Of a stretch of 64,000 nt of DNA, positions 50,558 through 59,837 are shown in pieces; position 1 is the first letter of the stretch; each line of letters starts with the position of its first letter. The position numbers were made by a program, and so were the translations under genes. Below the pieces are notes generated by a model, which searched no databases, was not told the DNA's origin, and saw only the letters and a program-made list of their open reading frames with translations. The DNA comes from Virgibacillus doumboii. GTDB taxonomy: Bacteria > Bacillota > Bacilli > Bacillales > Amphibacillaceae. The stretch covers positions 744,001 through 808,000 of the forward strand of contig NZ_CADCWQ010000001.1 of NCBI RefSeq assembly GCF_902806455.1. The letters are read 5' to 3'.

Positions 50558-50971
50558 ATGAACAATGCTGGTGTAAGTATACCGATAAATTCAAGTACGC
50601 TTTTAAGAGTTTTACAGGAAAAGTTTGTGCGTCATCATTCAATCAAAGATTTAAATTTGGCGATACAAAACGATTGTATACGAATAAGCGGCATCACTGG
50701 TAAGCCGTTGCCCCGCATTTATGTTGAAGTAAAGGTAAGGCCGTCAGATGTGTATAATCGATTGCTGTTTTTTAAGATTGATAGTATGAAGCCGATTAAT
50801 GCAGGGTGGCTGAAACGGAAAATATTCAACAGACCTCCTTATATGAAATATGACAGGGACATGGCAATTATTAATCTCGACAGTATTGAAAAGGTAAAGG
50901 CTGTACCCTTTGGAAATATTCAGGAAATCAGTATTAAAGAGCAAAAAGTATGGGTCAGGCTGGGATTGTAA
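50558..50971 (+). CDS. Conserved-looking protein of unknown function
   Basis: 137 residues with an ATG after GGAGCGGGG. There is no signal peptide and no membrane helix. It contains mixed alpha/beta segments such as HHSIKDLNLAIQNDCIRISG and FGNIQEISIKEQKVWVRLGL. I recognise no family. It ends 26 nt before the next gene and the two probably form an operon. Confidence 0.65.
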   Translation: MNNAGVSIPINSSTLLRVLQEKFVRHHSIKDLNLAIQNDCIRISGITGKPLPRIYVEVKVRPSDVYNRLLFFKIDSMKPINAGWLKRKIFNRPPYMKYDRDMAIINLDSIEKVKAVPFGNIQEISIKEQKVWVRLGL

Positions 50972-50997
50972 CCATACACCGCACCTGGGGGGATTTG

Positions 50998-51438
50998 ATG
51001 AAGAAACTTGTACTGGTGGTAATTGTTGCAGGTATTGGGATAGCAATTTACTTCATGATACATGAATCCCCGGAGGAACAGGCTGTTGAAACGGTTGATA
51101 TATTTTATAAATTTGAACAGGATGGGGATTTCTCCGATTCCTGGTCGATGTTTCATCCGTTTATGAAGGAAAAATTCGATAAAGGTCATTATATACAGGA
51201 TCGTGCACATGTGTTTATGAATCACTTTGGTGTTACTTCATTTACATATACGGTCGGCGAATCTACCAAAATCCAAAACTGGAAAATGGAAAAAGGTGCT
51301 GAGACTATAGGTGTTGTCTACAAGGTTTCGGTATCACAGGTTTTTAAAGGCAAATATGGTAACTTTACTCTCACTCAGGATGTTTTTGTAACTAAGGTAG
51401 ATGAAGAGTGGAAGGTGTTATGGAATTATAAGAAATAG
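50998..51438 (+). CDS. Membrane-anchored protein with NTF2-like exterior domain
   Basis: 146 residues; ATG at 50998 with GGGGGGATT upstream. One N-terminal helix (KKLVLVVIVAGIGIAIYFMI) anchors an exterior domain of ~115 residues (ETVDIFYKFEQDGDFSDSWSMFHPFMKEKF ending QDVFVTKVDEEWKVLWNYKK). The pattern suits an NTF2-like fold, but this is structural guesswork. Function unknown. It shares an operon with the preceding gene and ends before a bidirectional terminator. Confidence 0.65.
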   Translation: MKKLVLVVIVAGIGIAIYFMIHESPEEQAVETVDIFYKFEQDGDFSDSWSMFHPFMKEKFDKGHYIQDRAHVFMNHFGVTSFTYTVGESTKIQNWKMEKGAETIGVVYKVSVSQVFKGKYGNFTLTQDVFVTKVDEEWKVLWNYKK

Positions 51439-51504
51439 GTTCAGTATTAAATCAAGAGATAGGTTGTCATTATCGTTTTCATATATATAATCGTCTGTGA
51501 TAAA

Positions 51505-51545
51505 AAAAAGTGGCATGAACTTTTTAAAAAATCATGCCACTTTTT
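51505..51545. terminator. Bidirectional terminator
   Basis: AAAAAGTGGCATGA / TCATGCCACTTTTT, a 14-bp perfect stem with A and T runs at both ends; it separates the convergent small-protein operon and the glycosylation operon. Confidence 0.9.
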
Positions 51546-51578
51546 CTATTCCTCGTTCGATTGTAATAGTAAGAAGGG

Positions 51579-53255
51579 TTATTGCTGCACTTTATACAAA
51601 TAAATTTTCCATGGGGACATGTTGTTCGTAAAGGACCGCTCATATTCCAGACTGTTTTCCTCATTATTTTTAATCGGCAGTGCTGACAGGACATAGTCTC
51701 CACCCAAATCAGTAAGGGCCTCTGTGTTGATATTAAGGTTATCCAAAACTTCATCACTGTGTTTTGAGAAGAGGTATTCTTTGCCGAGTTCTGCGGCATA
51801 CATGTATAAGCGTCCGCCCCAGGTATCGTAGTAGTTCTCAAGTGTCTCGTTTTTCGCAAGCTCGGGGGCGATGATTTCCCTGAATTTATCCTTATATTCC
51901 AATGGAAAACTGTTGTTGTATGTGTCGAGCGTATAAAACCCATTATACTGCGCGATGGTCGGGTGCATGGCGATGCTGACAACACGGTACTCTGATTGCT
52001 CCTTGCCGATGTAGTTTTCAATCGAGTTAAATAGCTCCACCGAATAAAATTCCGCGAATGTCGGAGTTCCGATTCGGCTGTATTTGACTTCCTCATTTAA
52101 TGGAATCATTAAACTGCACTGTACCAGGATTAAGACAACAACCAAGGCTTTGCCAAAGCGAAGATGCCGCCAAAAAATAACTAAAGCCAGTGCAAAACAT
52201 ATATACCAGACCGCCGGATCGAGAAAGTGAATCCGGCTGAAGTTAAATGTATTGAGTATCATGAATTCATCTTTCAGCACACGCCAGCCTTCCCAGTACC
52301 AGAATGCATACCAGAGTGAAATAGCGGCATTGAATAAAAATAAGCTGAGCAATAATTTTGGTCTCAGATTCCGATAGGCTGCCACCAGAAAGGCGACACC
52401 GATAACGGGAATGATTATTTTCGTGTGCACCGCCATGTCGTGTGTATGACCATTGAGGAAGTTATCGACAAACAGCTGGAATGTTTCTGGCAGACTATTA
52501 TGCCCAAGATCGAGTGCTTCCCGGTGCGAAGTGAAGCCGTCACTGAGAAACATGGAATATAACAGCAGGTAATTTTTTGCCAGGTACATTCCCGTCATCA
52601 CGGCAATTGCGGTAAAAAAGGCCCAGTTAACCTGTTTGAAGCGAATCCAGTCTATCAGCCACAGCAAGCCCATCAGTCCAAGGAAAAACACAAATGTCAA
52701 AATAAAGTTGGAGAAGAATGGAAATAATAATAAAATCAGCCAATAGCGTTTTTTCATATTAAAGCGATGCTTACGAATCAGTAAAAATATATGCAAGGCA
52801 AGCGGAAGTCCTGCTATCGATAATAGTCCGGACGGCCAATACGGTAATAGCGCAAACCCAAGCGCTGAACCCGCCTTAATCAGCGGTGAGTTAATCCATC
52901 TCCCCAGCAGAAGGTACATCCCGAAAAAGGCTGTAAACCGCATAATGGTTTGCCCGATTGTATAGGCGGTCATTGGTTCAAACAGAACGTACAGCCATAC
53001 CATGACATCAAGTGGAGCGGCAAGTGTGCTCCTTGGCAGACCATTAATGACGTTTGGCAATGTCCCAAGTGAAAAAAACTGACCACTTTCTGCAAGCAGT
53101 TTATACCAGACAATGTTGGAATCCAGATTGTCATGAACACGGATGTGGGTATCTTCGCCCAAAATATAGTAGGGCAGCAGGTATCCGACAATAGCCAGGC
53201 AGGCGATAATTATGAATTTATGCTTTGAAAAAGTCGTGAACAGCTTTGACCACAT
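51579..53255 (-). CDS. GT-C-like polytopic membrane protein (DUF6044/YfhO-like)
   Basis: 558 residues from the ATG at 53255 (GAGGAAG site); the longer frame runs into the previous gene. About 11 membrane helices cover residues 10-410, followed by an exterior domain (VVSIAMHPTIAQYNGFYTLDTYN). The first loop has DTHIRVHDNLDSNIVWYK with acidic residues where GT-C glycosyltransferases place the catalytic aspartate. It overlaps the wecE-like gene by 38 nt and ends the operon, so it probably transfers the lipid-linked sugar to an exterior acceptor. Confidence 0.72.
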   Translation of the reverse strand: MWSKLFTTFSKHKFIIIACLAIVGYLLPYYILGEDTHIRVHDNLDSNIVWYKLLAESGQFFSLGTLPNVINGLPRSTLAAPLDVMVWLYVLFEPMTAYTIGQTIMRFTAFFGMYLLLGRWINSPLIKAGSALGFALLPYWPSGLLSIAGLPLALHIFLLIRKHRFNMKKRYWLILLLFPFFSNFILTFVFFLGLMGLLWLIDWIRFKQVNWAFFTAIAVMTGMYLAKNYLLLYSMFLSDGFTSHREALDLGHNSLPETFQLFVDNFLNGHTHDMAVHTKIIIPVIGVAFLVAAYRNLRPKLLLSLFLFNAAISLWYAFWYWEGWRVLKDEFMILNTFNFSRIHFLDPAVWYICFALALVIFWRHLRFGKALVVVLILVQCSLMIPLNEEVKYSRIGTPTFAEFYSVELFNSIENYIGKEQSEYRVVSIAMHPTIAQYNGFYTLDTYNNSFPLEYKDKFREIIAPELAKNETLENYYDTWGGRLYMYAAELGKEYLFSKHSDEVLDNLNINTEALTDLGGDYVLSALPIKNNEENSLEYERSFTNNMSPWKIYLYKVQQ

Positions 53256-54330
53256 GATTGACTTCCTCTTCCCCCATTCCAAAATATAATGGCAACCGGA
53301 CTATTTTTTCACTTTCAGATGTTGTGTTATGATCTGCGCCAATAAAAGCCCCGAACTTTTTTCCTGCATGTGACGAATGCAGAGGAACGTAATGTGTTAC
53401 GGCCATGATGCCGCGGTCATTCAGATAGTCAATAATCTCCTGCTGCCGGGTTGTTTTTATATAAAACATGTGTGCATTATGCTCACAGTATAATGGAATA
53501 TATGGAACCGAGATGTCCTCAAGTGTATGAAGGTTTTGATAATATTGATTCCACGTGTGCATTCGGTCATCATTAATGTGATCAGCGTTTTCCAGCTGCA
53601 CGTGCAGGTATGCCGCACTTAAATCGTTCAGCAAAAATGATGAGCCGACATCACGCCATGTATATTTATCAACTGTACCACGATGAAATTGGTTCCGGTT
53701 TGTTCCTTTTTCCTGTAAAATTTCGGCACGTTCAATGGATTCGGGGTGGTTGATAATTAGTGCACCACCTTCTCCGCACGTATGATTTTTCGTTTCGTGA
53801 AAGCTGATCGTACTGAAATGACCGATGGTGCCAAGCTGTTTTCCTTTATATGTGCTCAATAACGCCTGGGCTGCATCTTCTATAACCCAAAGCCCATAGC
53901 GGTCAGCGATGTCCATGATTGCGTCCATGTCACAGGACACACCGGCATAATGAACAACGACAATTGCCTTTGTCCGTTCTGTAACAGCTGCTTCCACAGC
54001 AGCTGCTGAGATGTTCATCGTTTCTTTCTCGGTATCAACAAAACGGATGGATGCTTCTCGTAATGCAAAGGCATTTGCGGTCGAAACAAAGGTATAGGAT
54101 GGCATGATGACTTCATCACCAGCATCCACTTCCGTCAACAGTGCAGTCATTTCAAGTGCCGCTGTACAGGAGGGCGTCAAAATAGCTTTTTCACAACCCA
54201 GCCGCTCTTCCATCCAGTCGGTACAATACTCGCCAAAAGGTCCATTGCCGGAGAGCTTCGAATATGCGATTGCCTCCTGCATTGCTGATGCTTCCTCACC
54301 AATTACACACGGTTTGTTAAATGGAATCAT
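53218..54330 (-). CDS. wecE: dTDP-4-amino-4,6-dideoxygalactose transaminase (WecE-like)
   Basis: 370 residues from the ATG at 54330, with GAGGTGAGAGAA before. It is a DegT/DnrJ/EryC1 family sugar aminotransferase: IPFNKPCVIGEEASAM, LTPSCTAALEMTALL, EVIMPSYTFVSTANAF, and the PLP lysine in SFHETKNHTCGEGGALI. The ETKN motif is characteristic of the WecE/RffA group that makes dTDP-4-amino-4,6-dideoxygalactose. Together with rfbA, rfbB and the GNAT enzyme it completes the dTDP-Fuc4NAc pathway. Confidence 0.9.
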   Translation of the reverse strand: MIPFNKPCVIGEEASAMQEAIAYSKLSGNGPFGEYCTDWMEERLGCEKAILTPSCTAALEMTALLTEVDAGDEVIMPSYTFVSTANAFALREASIRFVDTEKETMNISAAAVEAAVTERTKAIVVVHYAGVSCDMDAIMDIADRYGLWVIEDAAQALLSTYKGKQLGTIGHFSTISFHETKNHTCGEGGALIINHPESIERAEILQEKGTNRNQFHRGTVDKYTWRDVGSSFLLNDLSAAYLHVQLENADHINDDRMHTWNQYYQNLHTLEDISVPYIPLYCEHNAHMFYIKTTRQQEIIDYLNDRGIMAVTHYVPLHSSHAGKKFGAFIGADHNTTSESEKIVRLPLYFGMGEEEVNHVVKAVHDFFKA

Positions 54331-54345
54331 TTCTCTCACCTCACT

Positions 54346-54711
54346 TTATAATGATTGGCTTGTGACAACAATTCCCGCCACGATCAGTGCCAATCCCACC
54401 ATTTTCTGAACTGTTACCGGATCATGGAACAAAAAGACTGACAGCAGAAATACCAGAACGAATGATAAACTCATGAAAGGATAGGCATAGCTGATGTTAA
54501 ATTTCGTCATTGCTGCCATCCAAAAAAGGGATGCGACAAATGCCGAAAGAAAGCCTGACAGGATCCACGGATTAAATAGTAACTGAATCAGGAACACAAA
54601 TTTTTCTGTCCATGCTGACGGGAGGTTTCCCTGCTGGTCAATTTTCCATTTCAGCACCAGCTGTCCGTAAACGGTAAAAAATATCGTTCCGAAAATGTAG
54701 AAATATCCCAT
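54346..54711 (-). CDS. Small four-helix EamA/SMR-type transporter, possible flippase subunit
   Basis: 121 residues with four membrane helices, of the EamA/SMR (ArnE/F-like) type: FYIFGTIFFTVYGQLVLKWK and YAYPFMSLSFVLVFLLSVFLFHDP. Such proteins act as dimers to flip undecaprenyl-phosphate sugars. It lies between wecE and the acetyltransferase, 2 nt after the latter, which supports the flippase role. A metabolite exporter function is the alternative. Confidence 0.78.
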   Translation of the reverse strand: MGYFYIFGTIFFTVYGQLVLKWKIDQQGNLPSAWTEKFVFLIQLLFNPWILSGFLSAFVASLFWMAAMTKFNISYAYPFMSLSFVLVFLLSVFLFHDPVTVQKMVGLALIVAGIVVTSQSL

Positions 54712-54713
54712 GG

Positions 54714-55388
54714 CTACACGCCCGGACCGGTCAGTTTGTGATACACATCAACGGTATTTTTCAAGCGGAATCCGAGGGAGTAAAACAGGTTCAATGAAGC
54801 GACATTTGCCGCTGAAATTGATGTTCTAAGCTCACTGTAGCCTAGTTTAAACTGCTCGGCACATCCCTGACTGGTGTATGCCTTTGCCAGTCCTCTGCTC
54901 CGGTATTCCTCTTTGATTCCAAGGAGGAGGACTTTGTCATTTTCGTATGCGAAAAAACCAGCTGTATCCCCTTCATACATGAGTGCAAAAATCAAATTCT
55001 TTTCCTGCAGATCTTTTACCCAATTCCTATAACGCAGATCAGCCAGGTTATTTGGTATATTAAAATCACGGTGGAAGCGGCCGTGAATGAATGCTTCTTC
55101 TGCAATCCGATTTATTTCTGATGGCTCATAATCATTTGAAATCGATATGCCCTCTTTATTAAATACCTGTAAATTTTCCTTTTTACACTCCGGTTCGATT
55201 AACGTGTCCATGTAGTAAAACCCGTGATTGAGAAGGAGTTCCGGATTTTCCAGCGGTTGGACCTTTATGGTGTAATGACCATCGTATTTATTGGTTTCCT
55301 TTAGTGCCTCTTCCGTCGGGGAAAGTACTTCATAGGTGTCGATGTTAAAATTGCGTTTATCCCATGGCGTTTCCCGTAAAAATTCCAT
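54714..55388 (-). CDS. wecD: GNAT acetyltransferase, dTDP-fucosamine acetyltransferase-like (WecD)
   Basis: 224 residues from the ATG at 55388 with GGAG upstream. The N-half (MEFLRETPWDKRNFNIDTYE) resembles WecD/RffC, and the C-half is a GNAT fold with the acetyl-CoA loop in LLLGIKEEYRSRGLAKAYTS and the end NVASLNLFYSLGFRLKNTVD. It probably acetylates dTDP-4-amino-4,6-dideoxygalactose to dTDP-Fuc4NAc. The operon context with wecE, rfbA and rfbB supports this; sequence alone gives only GNAT. Confidence 0.78.
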   Translation of the reverse strand: MEFLRETPWDKRNFNIDTYEVLSPTEEALKETNKYDGHYTIKVQPLENPELLLNHGFYYMDTLIEPECKKENLQVFNKEGISISNDYEPSEINRIAEEAFIHGRFHRDFNIPNNLADLRYRNWVKDLQEKNLIFALMYEGDTAGFFAYENDKVLLLGIKEEYRSRGLAKAYTSQGCAEQFKLGYSELRTSISAANVASLNLFYSLGFRLKNTVDVYHKLTGPGV

Positions 55389-55392
55389 TCTA

Positions 55393-56325
55393 TCAACTCC
55401 GTTCATCCGTATCTTCTGTCGTTTCACGAATCAAATAAAGCGGTCTTGCCTTTGTCTCGTTAAATACCTTTCCTAAATAAAGACCAAGAACACCAAAATT
55501 AAAGAAAATCAGACCGCCGATAAAATAGATGGAGACCATGACACTGGTCCACCCCTGAACAGGCTCGGCAAGGAAAAAGTACCTGCCAAATAAATAGATT
55601 CCGTAAAGAAAGGAAACCAGTGATACTAAAAAGCCGAACTGAATCGATAAGCGTAACGGCTTATTGGATTGGGAAATGATTGCATCCGTTGCCAGGGTAA
55701 TCAATTTTTTAAAATTATAGGATGTTTCCCCCTGTTTTCTGGAGTTATGTTCTACTTGAACAGTGCCGGTTTTGAAGCCCATCCATTGAATAAAAAGCGG
55801 GAAGAAGCGGTTCTGTTCACGCATCTTCCGGAAACTGTCAACCACTTTTTTGGAACTGATGCTGAAGTTGGCAATGGTGTGGTCTGAGGTGCGTCCGGTC
55901 AGATAATCGTAGACACGGTAAAAAAGCTTCGAGGTTTTTCGTTTAAACCAGTTATCCTGCCGTTCAACTCGGTTTCCAAAAACAACTTCATATCCTTCCT
56001 GCGCTTTTTCATATAACGTTTGGATTTCTTCCGGCTTATCCTGTAAATCACAGTCCATGACAACAATCCAGTCACCGGCAGTATGGTCAAGACCGGCAGT
56101 AATTGCGTAATGCTGACCGAAGTTCCTGGCCAGATCAATTCCTCTGATCCGGGAATCTTGTTCATTTAGGTGTTTGATAGTGTCCCAGGCATTGTCCGGG
56201 CTCGCATCATTAATTAAAAGTATTTCATATAGGGCTGAGATTTTTTCAATCGTATGTTTTACACGGGTGCAAAGCTCAACCAAGCATGTTTCACACCCGT
56301 AGACAGGAATGACAACCGAAATCAT
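55393..56325 (-). CDS. Family 2 glycosyltransferase, GtrB/ArnC-like
   Basis: 310 residues starting at the ATG that overlaps the rfbB stop (ATGA). GT2 catalytic domain: ISVVIPVYGCETCL, LLINDASPDN, VVMDCDLQDKPE, and RVERQDNWFKRKTSKLFYRV. Two C-terminal helices (~230-255, 265-290) anchor it in the membrane. The family moves a sugar from a nucleotide to undecaprenyl phosphate on the cytoplasmic face. In this operon the sugar is probably Fuc4NAc. Confidence 0.88.
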   Translation of the reverse strand: MISVVIPVYGCETCLVELCTRVKHTIEKISALYEILLINDASPDNAWDTIKHLNEQDSRIRGIDLARNFGQHYAITAGLDHTAGDWIVVMDCDLQDKPEEIQTLYEKAQEGYEVVFGNRVERQDNWFKRKTSKLFYRVYDYLTGRTSDHTIANFSISSKKVVDSFRKMREQNRFFPLFIQWMGFKTGTVQVEHNSRKQGETSYNFKKLITLATDAIISQSNKPLRLSIQFGFLVSLVSFLYGIYLFGRYFFLAEPVQGWTSVMVSIYFIGGLIFFNFGVLGLYLGKVFNETKARPLYLIRETTEDTDERS

Positions 56326-57329
56326 TGGGTAACTTTTTCCCATTGGTTCACATACCATTCAACCGTGTTTTTTAATCCTGCTTCCAATTCCACAACCGGC
56401 TCCCAGCCCAATTCAGTTTTCAGCTTTGTATCATCAACCGCATATCGGCGGTCATGACCAAGGCGATCTTCCGTAAACATAACCAATTCTTTATAGCTGT
56501 GGTATCCGGGTATCAGATGGTCCAGAATATCACAGACTGTCATGGCGATTTCGATATTTCGCTTTTCATTTCCACCGCCAACGTTGTAAGTCTCCATTGG
56601 TTCTGACTGATGAAAAATACAATCCAGTGCCCGGCAATGATCCCCGACGTAAAGCCAATCACGGACATTTTTGCCATCACCATAAATCGGGATTGGCTGA
56701 TCCTGCAGCGCTTTAGAAATAATGGTAGGAATGAGCTTTTCCTCGTGTTGTCCGGGACCGTAATTGTTGGAACTGCTGGAAATAATGACATTCATTCCAT
56801 ATGTGTGGCCAAAACTTTTTACGAGCATGTTGGCACCTGCCTTTGATGCACTGTATGGGTTACGCGGGTCATATGGGGTTTGTTCATGAAATTTTCCGTC
56901 CGCGCCGAGTGTGCCGTACACTTCATCCGTTGAAATATGATGAAACCGTCTTGTTGCAAGTTCACCTTTCTTCTCCCATGATTCACGGGCGGCCTGAAGC
57001 AGATTGGCGGTTCCGGTTACATTCGAATCAATGAAGGAAGATGCATTTTCGATTGACCTGTCAACGTGCGACTCGGCAGCGAAATGAATGACACCATCAA
57101 TATCGTAATCTGAAAAAATATCATTTACGACTGTATCATCAGCAAGGTCACCTTGAATAAAATGGTAGTTTTCGAGATGTTCAACGTTACGTAACTTATC
57201 AGTCGATCCGGCATATGTCAGCTTATCAACGTTGACGAGCTGATATTCCGGGTACTTTTTTATAAAATGTTTAATGAAGTTGGAGCCGATAAATCCGGCA
57301 CCACCTGTTACAAGGATTGTTTTATTCAT
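56322..57329 (-). CDS. rfbB: dTDP-glucose 4,6-dehydratase
   Basis: 335 residues from the ATG at 57329; the longer frame overlaps rfbA and is rejected. NAD motif VTGGAGFIGSNFIKHF, catalytic region STDEVYGTLG, and the Tyr-x-x-x-Lys in NPYSASKAGANML. It converts dTDP-glucose to dTDP-4-keto-6-deoxyglucose. It overlaps rfbA by 8 nt upstream and the glycosyltransferase by 4 nt downstream. No rfbC or rfbD follows, so the product goes to the aminotransferase rather than to rhamnose. Confidence 0.95.
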   Translation of the reverse strand: MNKTILVTGGAGFIGSNFIKHFIKKYPEYQLVNVDKLTYAGSTDKLRNVEHLENYHFIQGDLADDTVVNDIFSDYDIDGVIHFAAESHVDRSIENASSFIDSNVTGTANLLQAARESWEKKGELATRRFHHISTDEVYGTLGADGKFHEQTPYDPRNPYSASKAGANMLVKSFGHTYGMNVIISSSSNNYGPGQHEEKLIPTIISKALQDQPIPIYGDGKNVRDWLYVGDHCRALDCIFHQSEPMETYNVGGGNEKRNIEIAMTVCDILDHLIPGYHSYKELVMFTEDRLGHDRRYAVDDTKLKTELGWEPVVELEAGLKNTVEWYVNQWEKVTQ

Positions 57330-58254
57330 GTTCAACCAGTCCCAACGTTGGATTTTGATCAATCGCATCCCAATACTGCTCGGTATGTTTCCGGTTGGCA
57401 ATTTCCAGGAGGTATTTTCCGTAATCGTTCTTTTCCATGGCTTTTCCTTTCTCAAATAATGCTTCCCGGGAAATGTATCCCATGTAATAGGCGATTTCCT
57501 CCAGACAGGCAAGCTTGAACCCCTGACGCTGCTGGGTGATTTTAACAAATTCGGATGCTTCGAAAAGTGATTCATGTGTGCCGGCATCCATCCAGGCAAA
57601 GCCTCTGCCCAATAACTCAACATCCAGTTTATTTTTATTTAAATACCGTTTATTTAAATCAGTGATCTCCAGTTCGCCCCGATCCGAGTAAGGAAGTTGT
57701 TTGGCATACCTTACCGCGTGGTAATCATAAATATATAAGCCTGTTGCGGCAAAATCGGATTTCGGTTCTTCTGGTTTTTCTTCCAGGGAAACTACTTTTT
57801 GGTTGCGGTCAAACCCGACGACCCCGAATCGTTCGGGATCTTTCACCCGACATCCGAAAATGGTTGCGTGACGATGGTTTTCAAGGGCTTTTCTAAATAG
57901 CGTCGTAAACCCCTGACCGTAAAAAATATTATCTCCAAGTATCAGGGTGACATCGTCTTTGCCAATAAAATATTCAGCAAGGATAAACGCTTCAGGAATG
58001 CCGTTTGGTTCACGCTGCTCCATATATGCCAGGTTGATACCCAGGTGGCTGCCATCACCAAGCAGTTCCTCGAATCTCGGTTTATCTTCAGGCGTGCTGA
58101 TTATCAAAATATCTTTGATGCCGCCTAGCATGAGAACAGAAAGCGGGTAATAAATCATCGGTTTATCAAAGACTGCAAGCAGATGTTTATTGATACTGTC
58201 AGTGCTTGGTGACAGTCTCGTTCCGCTCCCGCCGGCGAGTATTATACCTTTCAT
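57322..58254 (-). CDS. rfbA: Glucose-1-phosphate thymidylyltransferase
   Basis: 310 residues from the ATG at 58254 with GAGGTGATT. Nucleotidyl-transferase motif KGIILAGGSGTRLSPST, then KPMIYYPLSVLMLGGI and LGDNIFYG, EEKPEEPKSDFAATGLYIYD. It makes dTDP-glucose from glucose-1-P and dTTP. It is the first gene of the minus-strand glycosylation operon. Confidence 0.95.
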   Translation of the reverse strand: MKGIILAGGSGTRLSPSTDSINKHLLAVFDKPMIYYPLSVLMLGGIKDILIISTPEDKPRFEELLGDGSHLGINLAYMEQREPNGIPEAFILAEYFIGKDDVTLILGDNIFYGQGFTTLFRKALENHRHATIFGCRVKDPERFGVVGFDRNQKVVSLEEKPEEPKSDFAATGLYIYDYHAVRYAKQLPYSDRGELEITDLNKRYLNKNKLDVELLGRGFAWMDAGTHESLFEASEFVKITQQRQGFKLACLEEIAYYMGYISREALFEKGKAMEKNDYGKYLLEIANRKHTEQYWDAIDQNPTLGLVEHE

Positions 58255-58383
58255 CGGAATCACCTCTTCGTCGTATTGGTTATAAACTTGTTCTTGTTAG
58301 ACATATATCCGAATTGGTAATGTAATAATCTTACATTTTGGTTGCGATTTTATTACATTGGTGATTTTTTTACGGCAGTTTTC

Positions 58384-58754
58384 CATAAACTGTGAACCAA
58401 GTTTAGATTTATTACTAAAACTCGCCCCTTTACCACTGCCCAGGGCCATGCAGAAGATTACGAAGACACGCCCTCAGTCTTCTTAAGAAAATCACACTTC
58501 GAGGTTATGAGTGACCTAACAAGCGAAAAAAATCCGGTAAAGGGCACACATCGAGGTTATGAGTGACCTAACAAGCGAAAAAATTCCTGTGAGGGTCACT
58601 CATCGAGGTTATGAGTGACCTAACAAGCGTAAAAATTCTGATGAAGGTCACTCATCGAAGGAATGAACGAACAAACGTGGACAAGCATTTCCTGATGTAC
58701 AAACCGGGAGGGATCGGAACAGACCTTGGGAATGAAGTTAGTTCGCATTTCATG
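58384..58754. mobile_element. 371-bp element with related inverted-repeat ends and an internal 52-bp array
   Basis: CATAAACTGTGAACCAAGTT (58384-58403) and the reverse complement of 58735-58754 agree at 15 of 20 positions, and both resemble the ends of the 525-bp element at 48629. The interior holds the 52-bp tandem array. The rest of the 650-nt gap before the hydrolase gene has no gene. Confidence 0.5.
58507..58662. repeat. 52-bp tandem repeat, three units
   Basis: Units at 58507, 58559 and 58611 are each exactly 52 bp, beginning ATGAGTGACCTAACAAGCG and ending GGTCACTCATCGAGGTT. They are the same family as the array at 9318. Confidence 0.85.
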
Positions 58755-58905
58755 TCAAATACGAAATAAGGGGCGTCAAAATATACTAGAACAGTATTTT
58801 ATATAAAAATCATTGAAAGTGGATCCTCATCTGGTATTCTCATATTCCTATTTAAAAGTTTCATTGAATAGGGTATAGTAAGAGAAAATATTCGGGAGGG
58901 TTTGG

Positions 58906-59763
58906 ATGTCCCAGAAAATTGCTGTGTTGGTATTGCATGGAGCGGGAACACCTGATAGGAGCTTTGCCGATAAAATGATTGAGCGGATTTCGAAGAGGTT
59001 TGTGAAAGCTACAGGAGTTGAGCGTGCAGAACTGGAGTTTGAACCTGTATTCTGGTCAGCGGTGTTTGAGGGGGAACAGGAGGAACTTTGGGGAAATCTT
59101 CAGCGTGACGCGGATCTGGATTTCGTCAGGCTGCGTCGGTTTGTGATTGAATTTTTATCTGATGCGGTAGCATATCAGCCGACAAATACAGGTGGGCAGA
59201 ATTATGATAAAGTCCATACGCTTGTTGCCAAATCAATCCGGAAATTAAAAGAACGGGCAGGGCATAAAGCACCGCTCTGTGTAATAAGTCATAGTCTTGG
59301 TTCCGTCGTTGCGAGCAATTATTTTTATGATTTACAGTTCAGACGGGAAAATATTGGAGTTGAGACAAGAAAGTGCACCAACCAGACACCGATTGAGCAA
59401 TGTGAGACATTAGCATTATTTTATACACTGGGAAGTCCGATGGCATTATGGTCGATGCGGTACATTGATTTTGGCTCACCAATTGCCGTTCCTGCACCGG
59501 GAGTTGAGCGACTTTATCCGGGCATCAGTGGAGAGTGGCTGAATTTTTATGATAAGGATGATGTTCTGGCATATCCGCTGAAAGGGCTGAATGATGCATA
59601 TAATCGTGCTGTGACGAAGGATGTGGGAGTTAATGCCGGTGGTCTTTTAACAAGCTGGAACCCGCTTTCTCATATGAAATATGATACGGATGACGCGGTA
59701 ATTGAATCGATTGTTTACGGACTTGTTAACGTTTGGAAAGTGGTTAACGGCGCAAAAAAATAG
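58906..59763 (+). CDS. Alpha/beta hydrolase-like protein
   Basis: 285 residues. First strand and turn KIAVLVLHGAGTPD, nucleophile elbow VISHSLGSVVAS (Ser in SHSLG), and a C-terminal HMKYDTDD region that may hold the catalytic histidine. No signal peptide is seen. The substrate is unknown. It is 74 nt upstream of the penicillin-acylase-family gene with separate spacing, so co-transcription is possible. Confidence 0.75.
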   Translation: MSQKIAVLVLHGAGTPDRSFADKMIERISKRFVKATGVERAELEFEPVFWSAVFEGEQEELWGNLQRDADLDFVRLRRFVIEFLSDAVAYQPTNTGGQNYDKVHTLVAKSIRKLKERAGHKAPLCVISHSLGSVVASNYFYDLQFRRENIGVETRKCTNQTPIEQCETLALFYTLGSPMALWSMRYIDFGSPIAVPAPGVERLYPGISGEWLNFYDKDDVLAYPLKGLNDAYNRAVTKDVGVNAGGLLTSWNPLSHMKYDTDDAVIESIVYGLVNVWKVVNGAKK

Positions 59764-59837
59764 CACCAGGTCATTAGCAGGACTTTTGTCGGTATGTGGC
59801 GAATTTAATACTATAGATAAAAAAAGGGGGTAAAGGA

